From: Virgibacillus halotolerans
GTDB lineage: Bacteria; Bacillota; Bacilli; Bacillales; Amphibacillaceae
Assembly: GCF_016908515.1 (NCBI RefSeq)
Contig: NZ_JAFBEA010000005.1
Coordinates: 221,602-285,601, forward strand
Direction: 5' to 3'
Length of the DNA: 64,000 nt
Both the position numbers and the translations under genes were made by a program. The notes beneath the pieces were generated by a model. That model was not told the DNA's origin and did not search any database. It worked only from the letters and a program-made list of their open reading frames with translations. Below, piece after piece: positions 55,426-63,603 of the stretch (its first letter is position 1; every line of letters begins with the position of its first letter).

Positions 55426-56160
55426 TTACCTCCTCCCTCGTTTGCTTCCGCCCTTGAAGTGAATTACACCCGCTTGATCACGGATTCTGTCGTACAGTCT
55501 ATCGTCGAACACTTTCGCCATTTCCTTTATCGTCAAGTTACTTGTGAATATAGTAGGCATTCCGTTGGATGTGCGGTGATTTATGACCGTATGCAAGTCT
55601 CCTCTAAATCCGTCACTGGCCTTCCCTCTTACGCCAATATCATCGAGAACTGCGAACGGCGCTCGCTTTGCCTTTTCCATTTGATCGTAGTATGGTCGAC
55701 TATTCTTTTCTGCGATATCCTGCGGAATATTTGGCCGCGTGAATCCGGTATATAATTCCTGCCAAGCGTTCACATCTAGGAAATATGCCGGTTGTTGTCG
55801 AGGATGTTTGCCTGCCTTTAACGAACTTAAGTAGTCGTGTGCGATCCAATTGTTCAAGACCGCACTAGCTGACGTTGTTTTTCCGGTTCCAGGTGAATCC
55901 GACCACATGTATAAGCTTTTTATCCGTCCTTCCCTTCCAAACGTTTTCACGTATTCATCGAGTAGTGCGTATATGTCCGGCTGACTAGCGCGGACTGGCG
56001 AATTGGCGAGCGTTACGTCGCGGTAATCCTTCGGCAGTCCTGCGCTGGATACTCGTCCGCCATTTCCGTCCAGTCCCATCATAGCGATTCGATGCGGGCA
56101 GTATGGCGTACAGTTGGCGCATTTGTCATTCCGGTATTCCGATAAAATACATTCCGTCAA
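55426..56160 (-). CDS. dnaC: Helicase loader (DnaC/DnaI-like AAA+ ATPase)
   Basis: 244 residues. CANCTPYCPH at the N-terminus is a zinc-binding segment as in DnaI. The AAA+ domain has SPGTGKTTSASAVL (Walker A), PFAVLDDIG (Walker B) and NHRTSNGMPTIFTSNLT (sensor 1). It would load the DnaB-like helicase whose gene follows. TTG start after AGGAGGAAC. Confidence 0.88.
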   Translation of the reverse strand: MTECILSEYRNDKCANCTPYCPHRIAMMGLDGNGGRVSSAGLPKDYRDVTLANSPVRASQPDIYALLDEYVKTFGREGRIKSLYMWSDSPGTGKTTSASAVLNNWIAHDYLSSLKAGKHPRQQPAYFLDVNAWQELYTGFTRPNIPQDIAEKNSRPYYDQMEKAKRAPFAVLDDIGVRGKASDGFRGDLHTVINHRTSNGMPTIFTSNLTIKEMAKVFDDRLYDRIRDQAGVIHFKGGSKRGRR

Positions 56161-56191
56161 ATTGCGTTCCTCCTTTCGTTATAAGGCGTAG

Positions 56192-56803
56192 TTATTCGCG
56201 TGAGTCGTCGATTACTTCTCCGTCGAGTGCTACAATAGAAGTAACTTGCGCCTGGTTATTCCCGTACCTCATATCCTTCTCCGACGTTGGCGTTATAGTA
56301 TAAATAACCCCTTTATAATCGACACTGTCGTAATTACGAACTTCCGTCGGATTCGGTGCGTTAAGGTAATAAGAAGGTATAGCTAGTCCTAGTGCGCGTC
56401 GCAATGCGATTGCCTTTCCGATGTGTACGTTGAAGCAGTCATCCGGATTACATTTTGCAATACCTTCGGTCAAAGTAAACCCACTAAATAGGTGCTTTAT
56501 TTTAGCGACTACTACCCGACGCTTTTGATCCGTAATGAACTCCATTTCGTCCGCGGATATCTGGCGTTCTTTCAATAAATCGTAAACATCCGACTTAGCC
56601 TTCGCAACAATCTCGTCGCGCTTCTTCTGATCCAACTTCGCCAACTTTTCCGGGGTTAATATAGTCTCGGATATCTCGCGTAGTTTTGCGTCATCCTTTC
56701 CGTGTTGATACCCCTCCTCGTAAGCCCTTCGTCGAATCGCTTGGATAGTCTCCTCGACACGTTCGCTAAGTTCCGCGTAATACATTTCGTGTAATTCCTT
56801 CAT
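56192..56803 (-). CDS. Phage protein of unknown function (replication operon)
   Basis: 203 residues. N-terminal helices (ELSERVEETIQAIRRRAYEEGYQ), then VVVAKIKHLFSGFTLTEGIAKCNPDDCFNVHIGKAIALRRALGL, and a beta-rich end. No family recognised; location just upstream of the loader gene suggests a replication accessory role. AAAGGAG precedes the ATG. Confidence 0.55.
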   Translation of the reverse strand: MKELHEMYYAELSERVEETIQAIRRRAYEEGYQHGKDDAKLREISETILTPEKLAKLDQKKRDEIVAKAKSDVYDLLKERQISADEMEFITDQKRRVVVAKIKHLFSGFTLTEGIAKCNPDDCFNVHIGKAIALRRALGLAIPSYYLNAPNPTEVRNYDSVDYKGVIYTITPTSEKDMRYGNNQAQVTSIVALDGEVIDDSRE

Positions 56804-56833
56804 ATTATCCGCTCCTTTTTCGTATTATTATTA

Positions 56834-57235
56834 TTAAAACCAATCCGCCAAATCCTCGAGGCTGTCCGCATTATCCTCGCTAACCTTACGCTGTTCCTGC
56901 TTCATTTCCCCCGCCTGTAGTCGTTGCAATATGTTCCGCCTGTACGAATAACTGAATCCGAATGACGTTCCCGGGTAATTTGTGTTAGGGGTATATGTCG
57001 CAAAGGCTTCGTCGATGAACTCCTTTACAAGCGCATTGCTGACGGTACGCTCCTTCGTTTTAGTACCGATTAAGTCTCCGATCATTCCTTGTTCGATGCG
57101 CCATGATCGCATAGGAGCGTAGTCGATTCCGAATATACGCTTGTGTTCGTCCTTTAGGTATTCCGTAAAGGTTAGCGTATTCCAGTCGTCGATATTCCGA
57201 TTACGCCAATCCTTTGCGTGCGGTAGTTTCGCCAT
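56834..57235 (-). CDS. Putative replication accessory protein (DnaD-like region)
   Basis: 133 residues. WNTLTFTEYLKDEHKRIFGIDYAP with an aromatic and Trp-rich continuation, and an acidic C-terminus ending LEDLADWF. Short phage proteins with this kind of acidic end lie beside helicase loaders in phages of Bacillota. Function is inferred only from position and the tail. Confidence 0.5.
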   Translation of the reverse strand: MAKLPHAKDWRNRNIDDWNTLTFTEYLKDEHKRIFGIDYAPMRSWRIEQGMIGDLIGTKTKERTVSNALVKEFIDEAFATYTPNTNYPGTSFGFSYSYRRNILQRLQAGEMKQEQRKVSEDNADSLEDLADWF

Positions 57236-57652
57236 TTATTTCCCTCCTTTGATTACGTCCATAATCTCTTTGATCGCGTAGTATTCTGGGTTGGCTACCT
57301 TCAAGGCGGATTCTACTGATATAATTGAGAATATTACTAATAAAACTACTGCAACAGCTACCATAACTAAGGAGAAAACTTCATCCCCGTAGGTCAAATA
57401 CTTGGCGTAACCGTTTTTCGGAGCCCTTGACCAGAATGACTTATCCCATTTTGCCTTAACATTAGCTACAATCGTAAAGGTGATTAACGCTAAACAGACT
57501 ATTACTACGATCAAGCCCACGCCCATCCAGACCCATCCGGAAATTACTTGCTGACGTACTAACATTCCGTAAACGTGTTCGGCAGCGACCCCGAGATTAC
57601 TCGCTATTGCATCTATATACTGCGACGCTTGTCCGTAAATTTCCTCTTTCAT
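57236..57652 (-). CDS. Phage membrane protein (138 aa)
   Basis: Two clear membrane segments (VWMGVGLIVVIVCLALITFTIV and FSLVMVAVAVVLLVIFSII). N-terminal helix on the outside or in the cytosol. GAGGAGGGC before the ATG. Unknown. Confidence 0.55.
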   Translation of the reverse strand: MKEEIYGQASQYIDAIASNLGVAAEHVYGMLVRQQVISGWVWMGVGLIVVIVCLALITFTIVANVKAKWDKSFWSRAPKNGYAKYLTYGDEVFSLVMVAVAVVLLVIFSIISVESALKVANPEYYAIKEIMDVIKGGK

Positions 57653-58261
57653 TTAATTGCCCTCCTCAGTTTTACTCTTCGTCAATTCCGCCAACTCCGC
57701 TTTAACGTCGTCAATCTTCGCTTGATACTCGCCATCCATATCGCCAAACATCGTTTTAAGCGTCATATAATCGCGCATCTCATCAAGTAATACGTCAGCC
57801 TTCTCCGACATTTCTTCGCGTTCCTGCTTGCGTCTAGTGGCTTCCTGTGACGACTCCTCGCGCGGTGTTAACCGCCTTTCCTTCGACATTTCACTCGCCT
57901 CCTGTTGCGGATTAATGTCCGCTAATATATTACGTAATATTTCCGATGGCATTTCCTTGCCTGCGCCTAGTCCTACGTCATGTCCGTTCCGCAAATACTG
58001 CGCCAGATAGTCGTCAGCCTTGTCCGCCTTACATACGACGAATATGTCCTCCTGACCGCCTAGCGTATATTCCTTCGTCAAGGCGTCCGTCATGTCGTAG
58101 TAGATGTCCTCGAAGGCATTCTCGGCGTCGTACGATAGTTCGTGCGTATATGCGTCGATTATGAATACGCGGTTTCCGTAGCCAAGGCAGCGAACGAGGT
58201 CGCCTACTTTCGCTATTGGGCGCATTTCTCCGAAGTTGTGATCGCTGTTTCCGTTAGTCAA
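57653..58261 (-). CDS. Phage protein with C-terminal coiled coil
   Basis: 202 residues. The N-terminal third is a beta-rich unit opening VGDLVRCLGYGNRVFIIDAY, similar to the SH3-type units in the larger proteins. The C-terminal half is Glu/Arg-rich coiled coil. TTG start after GGAGGCG; overlaps the gene upstream by 4 bp. Not recognised. Confidence 0.55.
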   Translation of the reverse strand: MTNGNSDHNFGEMRPIAKVGDLVRCLGYGNRVFIIDAYTHELSYDAENAFEDIYYDMTDALTKEYTLGGQEDIFVVCKADKADDYLAQYLRNGHDVGLGAGKEMPSEILRNILADINPQQEASEMSKERRLTPREESSQEATRRKQEREEMSEKADVLLDEMRDYMTLKTMFGDMDGEYQAKIDDVKAELAELTKSKTEEGN

Positions 58262-58596
58262 TCCGCATCGCCTCCGTCCTTATCACGAGCCTGATCCGCC
58301 AGTCTCCTTGCGTTATTGCGGATAGCATGCCCGAATATGGAATCTACCGACCTTTCGTTTTCCTGTTTTAATCGATCAATCTCCGCCAACAACTTCGGGA
58401 TGTCTTGCCTAGCGTTAGAAATAAAGTCTGCGTCAACCTCTTTATATGGGGTCGCTATATCGGTCACATCCGTATACAGAAGGGCTACAACCGTCGTATC
58501 TAGGTCATCACATACCCACGGACCCTCCGTAGCCTTATCGGCACGTTCGCGTATTTCCTCTAATTCTTCGTTAGTTAGACCATTTCCTCTAGTCAT
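58258..58596 (-). CDS. Ead/Ea22-like phage protein
   Basis: 112 residues. EEIRERADKATEGPWVCDDLD...DADFISNARQDIPKLLAEIDRLKQEN is the conserved pattern of Ead/Ea22-like accessory proteins in many temperate phages; role unknown. ATG overlaps the upstream stop (ATGACTAG). Confidence 0.7.
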   Translation of the reverse strand: MTRGNGLTNEELEEIRERADKATEGPWVCDDLDTTVVALLYTDVTDIATPYKEVDADFISNARQDIPKLLAEIDRLKQENERSVDSIFGHAIRNNARRLADQARDKDGGDAD

Positions 58597-58750
58597 TCCG
58601 TAACGCCTCCTCCGCTGGTTTAAGTAACGCCTTTACTAATTCCGTACTTACGTTATGCTCTCCGCGTATTTCCATTTCCTTCATAATTGCGATGACTGTC
58701 GATAACTTACGTGATGCGTCCTCGATTACTTCTCCACATTCCTTCGTCAT
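58589..58750 (-). CDS. Small helical phage protein (53 aa)
   Basis: ATG at 58750 after GGAGGACG. Product starts MTKECGEVIEDASRKLSTVI and stays helical to EEALRND. Its stop is overlapped by the start of the Ead-like gene. Not recognised. Confidence 0.65.
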   Translation of the reverse strand: MTKECGEVIEDASRKLSTVIAIMKEMEIRGEHNVSTELVKALLKPAEEALRND

Positions 58751-58782
58751 ATGTTCGTCCTCCTTTTCGTATTAATGTCCGC

Positions 58783-58881
58783 TTAGTTTACAATTACCGT
58801 CAGCAGGATTGCGTAGACTGCGACGAAGAGTACAACGTGGAATATTCCATATTGGGTGTCCGTCATGCCCTTGGTTTTCAT
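58783..58881 (-). CDS. Membrane peptide (32 aa)
   Basis: ATG at 58881 follows GGAGGCGCC and overlaps the stop of the gene upstream (ATGA). MKTKGMTDTQYGIFHVVLF plus one membrane helix to the end. The longer frame to 59022 is the shadow of the upstream gene. Confidence 0.55.
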   Translation of the reverse strand: MKTKGMTDTQYGIFHVVLFVAVYAILLTVIVN

Positions 58882-59285
58882 AGTGGCGCCTCCTTCGGAA
58901 ATAAATCGTTTACCCCCTCGACCGTAATTCCGAGAATTTTTAACGTTTTTAAAACGCCTTGATTTCGTCCTATAAATCGTTGCCTCTCGGTAGGTACGTA
59001 TGATCCCGGGTCTTCTACCCATGCGGAATTACTTTCGTAATATTCCCGTAGTTGATCGTGCGGCGTCCGTTCGACTTCGTAACCGTTTACGAGTGCTTGC
59101 ATTAGTTTATCCGGAGTTCCTTTGCTGGAACTATAAAACGCCCACGCCTTTAAGGTTAAGGCCGGTCCCGTTTCCGCTGCGCATTGCACCCTGTTAATAA
59201 TGCGGTAGTTACCAACACACTCACGCCTCAGTTGTAAGATTGCCTCCGCCACTTCCTTAGTTACCGTTACTTTTTCGTTTGACAT
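58878..59285 (-). CDS. DUF1642-like early phage protein
   Basis: 135 residues. VTKEVAEAILQLRRE, LVNGYEVE and ERQRFIGRNQG...GITVEGVNDLF resemble the pattern of DUF1642-type phage proteins. Structured element copy 2 lies just upstream. Weak ribosome binding site (AGTAGGCG). Confidence 0.55.
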   Translation of the reverse strand: MSNEKVTVTKEVAEAILQLRRECVGNYRIINRVQCAAETGPALTLKAWAFYSSSKGTPDKLMQALVNGYEVERTPHDQLREYYESNSAWVEDPGSYVPTERQRFIGRNQGVLKTLKILGITVEGVNDLFPKEAPL

Positions 59286-59364
59286 ATTGATCGCCTACTT
59301 TCATATGTTTTATTTCATTCGCCTGTACCTTCTTTATATTACTGGCGATATCACTAAGGTAATT

Positions 59365-59429
59365 GCGATAATCTTTTAGAAGGTATTTTCCCCGAATTTA
59401 AGGTGCATTTCCTTAAATCGGTATTACTT
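59365..59429 (-). promoter_or_regulatory. Structured element copy 2 (hairpin with conserved flanks)
   Basis: On the + strand GCGATAATCTTTTAG (59365-59379), a shorter spacer, then a hairpin (CCG, A, ATTTAAGG, 7-nt loop, CCTTAAAT, CGG; 59392-59421) and TATTACTT. Loop length and flanks match copy 1 at 29815 while stem bases differ in a compensating way. It too lies downstream of an HTH gene. Confidence 0.55.
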
Positions 59430-59515
59430 ATCTAGTTCTTAATGGCTCTAGTTAAAAGATGGTTCTAGTTAGTGTGACGTATAACCATGTGAGTTGCGTC
59501 CAAGTGCGCTATGCG

Positions 59516-59932
59516 TCACGTAGTCGTTATATCCTCTGGCTCATTCTCGAATATCCTAAGCTGACTTATCGGAAGAATCGTATATCTCGTATTATCCCAC
59601 GTACCTTTTTCTGTCCTCCCCTTCTCGGAGACTATCAGCGGTCTTCCGTTCCATCGGTAATCCGCTAACTTCTTAACTCGTCTAGTCGCCGTCTCCCTGC
59701 GGACCCCTAATCCCTTTGCTATTTGCGCATGTGTCGGGAAACATTCACTGTCCTTGTCCATGTGCGAGGCAATAACGCAAAGTGTCTGCCAGTTGTCCGC
59801 GCCTAAGTCTGCGATCAATCCCGCCTTAACAGCGTCCACATACATCTTGACGAATATCTTCGTTTCCGATTTACCGGAAGTCATCGAGTGTTCCGTTTGA
59901 CTTTCTACGCTGAGTAACTTGTCTTCCGCCAT
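59516..59932 (-). CDS. Helix-turn-helix DNA-binding protein (replication initiator-like)
   Basis: 138 residues from ATG at 59932 (AGGAGG about ten bases before). The middle is a winged helix (WQTLCVIASHMDKDSECFPTHAQIAKGLGVRRETATRRVKKLADY) of the kind in phage replication initiators and GntR/MarR-type proteins, followed by a wing. It is the first gene after 42-bp element C, so it begins an early operon. Role as initiator or early regulator is inference. Confidence 0.7.
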   Translation of the reverse strand: MAEDKLLSVESQTEHSMTSGKSETKIFVKMYVDAVKAGLIADLGADNWQTLCVIASHMDKDSECFPTHAQIAKGLGVRRETATRRVKKLADYRWNGRPLIVSEKGRTEKGTWDNTRYTILPISQLRIFENEPEDITTT

Positions 59933-59962
59933 TTCCGCAATCACCTCCTCGTCATTTCGTTG

Positions 59963-60004
59963 CCTTATACTTCTATATACGCAACCCCAATCCGGAGTTA
60001 GGCA
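59963..60004 (-). promoter_or_regulatory. 42-bp phage promoter-like element, copy C
   Basis: Same 42-bp layout: GCCTAAC, 13 variable bases, TGCGTATATA, GAA, GTATAAGGC. Directly upstream of the HTH gene at 59516-59932 that opens the leftward early operon. Confidence 0.7.
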
Positions 60005-60138
60005 TTTTCTACATAATTATTTTAAAAACTTACGGACTTACCTCGTACCAATCCGGTCTCTTCCTATATAAAGCCGAATAAAATAAACCTCCGAATCCAT
60101 TTCGTCAATCAAACGTCAATACTTCGTCCTATAAACGC

Positions 60139-60167
60139 TTGACATAATTTTCCGACGGTGCTATAAT
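60139..60167 (+). promoter_or_regulatory. Perfect sigma-A promoter for the lipoprotein gene
   Basis: TTGACA (60139-60144), 17-bp spacer, TATAAT (60162-60167): both boxes match consensus exactly. No operator-like dyad overlaps it, so constitutive expression from the prophage is likely. Confidence 0.9.
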
Positions 60168-60218
60168 TTAATCAGGCGCCACATACGGCGGAATAAAACG
60201 AAGAGGGGGGTCGTTAGA

Positions 60219-60833
60219 ATGTTAAGGATATTTACGCTATTATCAGTATTAATGTTCGCAATACTCGGAGGATTGGTCGCTTGTAGCGACGCACCGGAAA
60301 TCGAAGGAGATAAGGCGGAAGCCAAGACCGGCGATAACGCCGCGAAGAAGTCGGATAAGAAAGCAGAGAAACAAGCTGCTAAAGAAAAGGAAGCTGATCC
60401 GTGGACTTACTACGAAGATGCCACGTGGGAAGGCGATTTCAACGGACTTAAAACGAAAATAGAGAAGGTCGTCGTTACGGAAAAGGCGCCAACTGTCGAG
60501 GATGAAAAAGCCGAGGAATCGGCAATAGGCGTTAAGTTTACGATAGAGAATACGTCGGATCACAAATTTACGACATACCCGGATCAGGCGACGCTAGTTA
60601 CGAGTACCGGCGAACAAGTCGAAGCTGATATGCTTATCTCCGATGACTTAGGCGGAGACATTCACGAAGGAGTCATTAAGGAAGGCGATGTATTGTTTTA
60701 CTTAGAACGCGGTGAGGCGGAGTCAGTCGAATGGATTAAGCTGGAATGGTCGGAAACAGACGTCGAACTGGAAGAAGCCGAGGATTACGATAACGCATGG
60801 AATACGGTGGAAGTCGAACTCGATTTAAAATAG
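60219..60833 (+). CDS. Lipoprotein with DUF4352-type domain, probable lysogenic conversion gene
   Basis: 204 residues. A signal peptide with lipobox (SVLMFAILGGLVAC) is followed by a Lys/Ala/Glu-rich linker and a beta-rich domain with VGVKFTIENTSDHKFTTYPDQATLVTSTGEQ, a DUF4352/telokin-like pattern. It should be anchored outside the cell membrane. It has its own perfect promoter, reads against the early genes and is typical of surface moron proteins; superinfection exclusion or surface modification is possible but unproven. GAGGGGGG precedes the ATG. Confidence 0.82.
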   Translation: MLRIFTLLSVLMFAILGGLVACSDAPEIEGDKAEAKTGDNAAKKSDKKAEKQAAKEKEADPWTYYEDATWEGDFNGLKTKIEKVVVTEKAPTVEDEKAEESAIGVKFTIENTSDHKFTTYPDQATLVTSTGEQVEADMLISDDLGGDIHEGVIKEGDVLFYLERGEAESVEWIKLEWSETDVELEEAEDYDNAWNTVEVELDLK

Positions 60834-60854
60834 ACAGAAAAGGGAGCGATAATA

Positions 60855-61220
60855 ATGGACGTAACAATAGAGACGGTTAATGGCGAGGTACTTAACGGGA
60901 ACAAAGCGGTAGCATTGACGAAAGAAAAGTGGTACGAACGGATAGTCGTTAAAACACTCGGCTTTATATTCGGAGTCCCACTCGTATTACTAGGCGCTCT
61001 ATTGTGCGTCACTATTATCGGAATCCCGATAGGCGTCGGAATGGTTTTCACTGGCGGATTTATGTCGCTAGGAGTATTTGCACAGAAGACGGATATACGA
61101 TGTCCGGAATGCGATAAGAAGATTAAGATGATCGGATATCACGACTCAAAGGAATGTCCGCGATGTAAGGTAAACATTCCGCTAGTATGGACGGATAAGC
61201 ACGGTAAGAAAATACGGTAA
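60855..61220 (+). CDS. Membrane protein with C-terminal zinc ribbon
   Basis: 121 residues, 21 bp after the lipoprotein gene and cotranscribed. Two hydrophobic segments (TLGFIFGVPLVLLGALLCVTIIG and GVGMVFTGGFMSLGVFA) precede a zinc ribbon (RCPECDKK...ECPRCKV). Unknown function; may act with the lipoprotein. GGGAGCG precedes the ATG. Confidence 0.7.
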   Translation: MDVTIETVNGEVLNGNKAVALTKEKWYERIVVKTLGFIFGVPLVLLGALLCVTIIGIPIGVGMVFTGGFMSLGVFAQKTDIRCPECDKKIKMIGYHDSKECPRCKVNIPLVWTDKHGKKIR

Positions 61221-61226
61221 ACAACG

Positions 61227-61260
61227 AAAGACCCCACGCAATTAAGCGCAGGGTCTTTTT
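61227..61260 (+). terminator. Terminator after the moron operon
   Basis: AAAGACCC and GGGTCTTT (8 bp) enclose an internal TGCGC/GCGCA-like part and end in TTTTT on the + strand. It separates the rightward morons from the convergent integrase gene. Confidence 0.85.
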
Positions 61261-61271
61261 ATTTCCTCGTA

Positions 61272-62282
61272 TTAAAATAGATTTTCCACCGGACTAAACT
61301 TCCGATGAGCCTCGGTAACTTCCGAACTAAATAAGTTCACGTATACACGTACCATTTCCAACGTCTGATGTCCGAGTATCTTTTGCAGCGCAAATATATC
61401 AGCGCCATTCTTAACGGACATCTTGGCGAACGTGTGGCGGAATGTGTGAGGCGAGCATCTAACGTTATCTATGCCGGCCATTCGACCGTACTTACTAACG
61501 CGATCCTGGACGGCCTTACGAGACATCTGCGCATCATCATGCGTGATAAACAGGTAATCTACATCCGCCTTACCACGCGCCTTTAAATAGCGTTTAATGA
61601 TGCGCCCTGTCTTCGCTTGAAACGGGACGAGGCGAACGTCTCCGTTCTTTCCGTGAACGAGTATCTGCGAATCAGCGAACCGCACATCCTTTACGAGAAT
61701 ATCCGTAATCTCTCGCAGCCTTATGCCAGTCTCGAGGAATACCGTCAGCATCGTATAGTCACGGAATCCTACGAAGGTTTCGAGGTCAGGTTGACGGAAG
61801 ATATCCCGTAACTGTTCGCGAGTAAACGTTTCTATATCCTTCGTCTTAGCTGCGCCAATCTTAATTCCCCGCATAGGCGACACGGTTATAATCGACTTAC
61901 TAACCGCCCAATTAAGGAACGCCCTCACTGCCCGCAGGCTTGTCGCGACTGATACGTATTTAACCTGCTTAACGTCTAGTGAGTAACGGATAAATCCCTC
62001 GCTAATAACGTCCTCTGTGATTCGCTGTAGACGCGTCGACATTCCTTGATCAGCGAGCGCCTTTTCGAATATCCGCAAGGACTTCCGGTAATATGCGATC
62101 GTATCCTTACTTCGATTATTCGAACGGACATAACGTAAAAAAGCCTCCGAGCAGGTTTCGAAATCATCATCGATAAACCCGGGAGACCCTATATTTATTC
62201 CGTCTGACTCGTTTGATTCTGCGATAAAAGTACGTCTTCTACTTCGTGTATTCTGCAATATTATCCGCCTTCTACGCGCCAT
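61272..62282 (-). CDS. int: Tyrosine recombinase/integrase
   Basis: 336 residues. N-terminal basic region, SAM-like core-binding domain (FLRYVRSNNRSKDTIAYYRKSLRIFEKAL), catalytic domain with Arg in ETGIRLREI, Lys region, SPHTFRHTFA (His-x-x-Arg), LGHQTLEMVRVYVNL with the catalytic Tyr. It lies 93 bp from attR and would catalyse recombination between phage and tRNA-Leu attachment sites. I see no excisionase gene beside it. The ribosome binding site (CGGGATC) is weak. The host tRNA operon reads towards it with no evident terminator between. Confidence 0.93.
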   Translation of the reverse strand: MARRRRIILQNTRSRRRTFIAESNESDGINIGSPGFIDDDFETCSEAFLRYVRSNNRSKDTIAYYRKSLRIFEKALADQGMSTRLQRITEDVISEGFIRYSLDVKQVKYVSVATSLRAVRAFLNWAVSKSIITVSPMRGIKIGAAKTKDIETFTREQLRDIFRQPDLETFVGFRDYTMLTVFLETGIRLREITDILVKDVRFADSQILVHGKNGDVRLVPFQAKTGRIIKRYLKARGKADVDYLFITHDDAQMSRKAVQDRVSKYGRMAGIDNVRCSPHTFRHTFAKMSVKNGADIFALQKILGHQTLEMVRVYVNLFSSEVTEAHRKFSPVENLF

Positions 62283-62374
62283 AATTTGATCCCGCGAAGT
62301 TCGGATCGTCTAACGAAGTTAAACCGCCGAAAAGCCCGCCAATGTAACGTTTGACTGTGCGAAACTCGACCGTC

Positions 62375-62417
62375 GATTTTGAGTCCCGCGCGTCTGCCAA
62401 TTCCGCCACACTGGCAT
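62375..62417. other. attR (43-bp core)
   Basis: Identical to 1070-1112. It holds the original chromosomal 5' half of tRNA-Leu(CAA), now followed by phage DNA in place of its 3' half, so this copy cannot make a tRNA. Confidence 0.95.
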
Positions 62418-62425
62418 TTGTCTAA

Positions 62426-62496
<71 letters not shown>

Positions 62497-62508
62497 ATAT
62501 GAAAATAA

Positions 62509-62583
62509 TGGAGCGGAAGACGGGATTCGAACCCGCGACCCCCACCTTGGCAAGGTGGTGTTCTACCACTGAACTACTTCCGC
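62509..62583 (-). tRNA. tRNA-Gly(GCC)
   Basis: Cloverleaf with GCGGAAG acceptor, anticodon GCC and encoded CCA. Confidence 0.95.
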
Positions 62584-62586
62584 AAG

Positions 62587-62661
62587 TGGCTGGGCTGCTA
62601 GGATTCGAACCTAGGATACACGGGATCAAAACCCGATGCCTTACCGCTTGGCTACAGCCCA
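62587..62661 (-). tRNA. tRNA-Gln(TTG)
   Basis: TGGGCTG acceptor, anticodon TTG in loop TTTTGAT, encoded CCA. Confidence 0.95.
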
Positions 62662-62675
62662 ATTAAAAATTCAAG

Positions 62676-62749
62676 GGCGACCGGTGGGGATCGAACCCAC
62701 GTGTGCCGGAGCCACAATCCGGTGCGTTAACCACTTCGCCACGACCGCC
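62676..62749 (-). tRNA. tRNA-His(GTG)
   Basis: Anticodon GTG; extra G at position -1 as required for His. Two wobble pairs in the acceptor stem. No CCA encoded. Confidence 0.93.
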
Positions 62750-62765
62750 ATAGTAATAAGTAAGA

Positions 62766-62836
62766 CAGGGGTAGTAGGATTCGAACCCACAGCGACGGTT
62801 TTGGAGACCGTAGTTTTGCCCTTAAACTATACCCCT
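62766..62836 (-). tRNA. tRNA-Trp(CCA)
   Basis: 71-nt cloverleaf, AGGGGTA acceptor, anticodon CCA, discriminator G. Confidence 0.95.
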
Positions 62837-62850
62837 ATAAAAAGATTAAA

Positions 62851-62932
62851 TGGAGGGGGGCAGATTCGAACTGCCGAACCCTGAGGGAGCGGATTTACAG
62901 TCCGCCGCGTTTAGCCACTTCGCTACCCCTCC
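62851..62932 (-). tRNA. tRNA-Tyr(GTA)
   Basis: Class II tRNA with variable arm, GGAGGGG acceptor and anticodon GTA. Confidence 0.95.
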
Positions 62933-62960
62933 ATATATATTATCATGTTTACATGAAAAA

Positions 62961-63036
62961 TGGTGGCTCGGGACGGAATCGAACCGCCGACACAAGGATT
63001 TTCAGTCCTTTGCTCTACCGACTGAGCTACCGAGCC
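62961..63036 (-). tRNA. tRNA-Phe(GAA)
   Basis: GGCTCGG acceptor, anticodon GAA, encoded CCA. Confidence 0.95.
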
Positions 63037-63074
63037 GCTGAAGATATGTATTGCATTTGCTACTTTTAAAAAAG

Positions 63075-63151
63075 TGGCGGTCTGGACGGGACTCGAACCC
63101 GCGACCTCCTGCGTGACAGGCAGGCATTCTAACCAACTGAACTACCAGACC
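63075..63151 (-). tRNA. tRNA-Asp(GTC)
   Basis: GGTCTGG acceptor, anticodon GTC, encoded CCA. Confidence 0.95.
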
Positions 63152-63152
63152 A

Positions 63153-63268
63153 TTGGTTGCACTCTTCAAGCACTACTTATTTTTCAACAAAGATCGTTGA
63201 AATAATTTGGTTGCACTCTTCAAGTACTACTTATCTTTCAACATAGATCGTTGAAAAAAATTGGTTGC
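63153..63268. repeat. Tandem 54-bp spacer repeat between tRNA-Met and tRNA-Asp
   Basis: Two 54-bp copies (from 63153 and 63207) plus the first 8 bases of a third that run into tRNA-Met. Each contains TTTCAAC-N7-GTTGAAA, a small hairpin. The copies differ at only a few bases. The other tRNA spacers are single and shorter. Confidence 0.8.
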
Positions 63269-63338
63269 GGGGGTAGGATTCGAACCTACGACCTTTGGGT
63301 TATGAGCCCAACGAGCTGCCAGACTGCTCCACCCCGCG
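63262..63338 (-). tRNA. Initiator tRNA-fMet(CAT)
   Basis: CAT anticodon, C1-A72 mismatch and three GC pairs above the anticodon loop mark the initiator. CCA encoded. Confidence 0.93.
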
Positions 63339-63376
63339 ATATGAGAAAGTATTAACTGGTACATGTTTGAACTAAA

Positions 63377-63452
63377 TGGTGGAGGATGCAGGGCTCGAAC
63401 CTGCGACCCCCTGCTTGTAAGGCAGGTGCTCTCCCAGCTGAGCTAATCCTCC
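63377..63452 (-). tRNA. tRNA-Val(TAC)
   Basis: GGAGGAT acceptor, anticodon TAC, encoded CCA. Confidence 0.95.
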
Positions 63453-63509
63453 AAATCACTGGATATACAAGTACATGTGTTGCAACATGTCTTATATCAT
63501 AATAAAAGT

Positions 63510-63584
63510 TGGTGACCCGTACGGGATTCGAACCCGTGATACCGCCGTGAAAGGGCGGTGTCTTAACCGCTTGACCAACGGGCC
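63510..63584 (-). tRNA. tRNA-Glu(TTC)
   Basis: GGCCCGT acceptor with one GU pair, anticodon TTC, encoded CCA. Confidence 0.95.
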
Positions 63585-63603
63585 AATCTTATATTGAAAT
63601 ATG

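Larger units (their letters stand above)
1070..62417. mobile_element. Intact siphovirus-type prophage, about 61.3 kb, integrated in tRNA-Leu(CAA)
   Basis: The element is bounded by a perfect 43-bp direct repeat and has an integrase directly inside the right end. It carries complete lysis, tail, head, packaging, nucleotide metabolism, replication and regulatory modules, and I see no broken essential gene. The gene order (lysis-tail-head-terminase on the left, replication on the right, nearly all on one strand) is unusual for temperate phages of this group in carrying its own family A polymerase, ribonucleotide reductase, ThyX and dUTPase. Confidence 0.95.
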
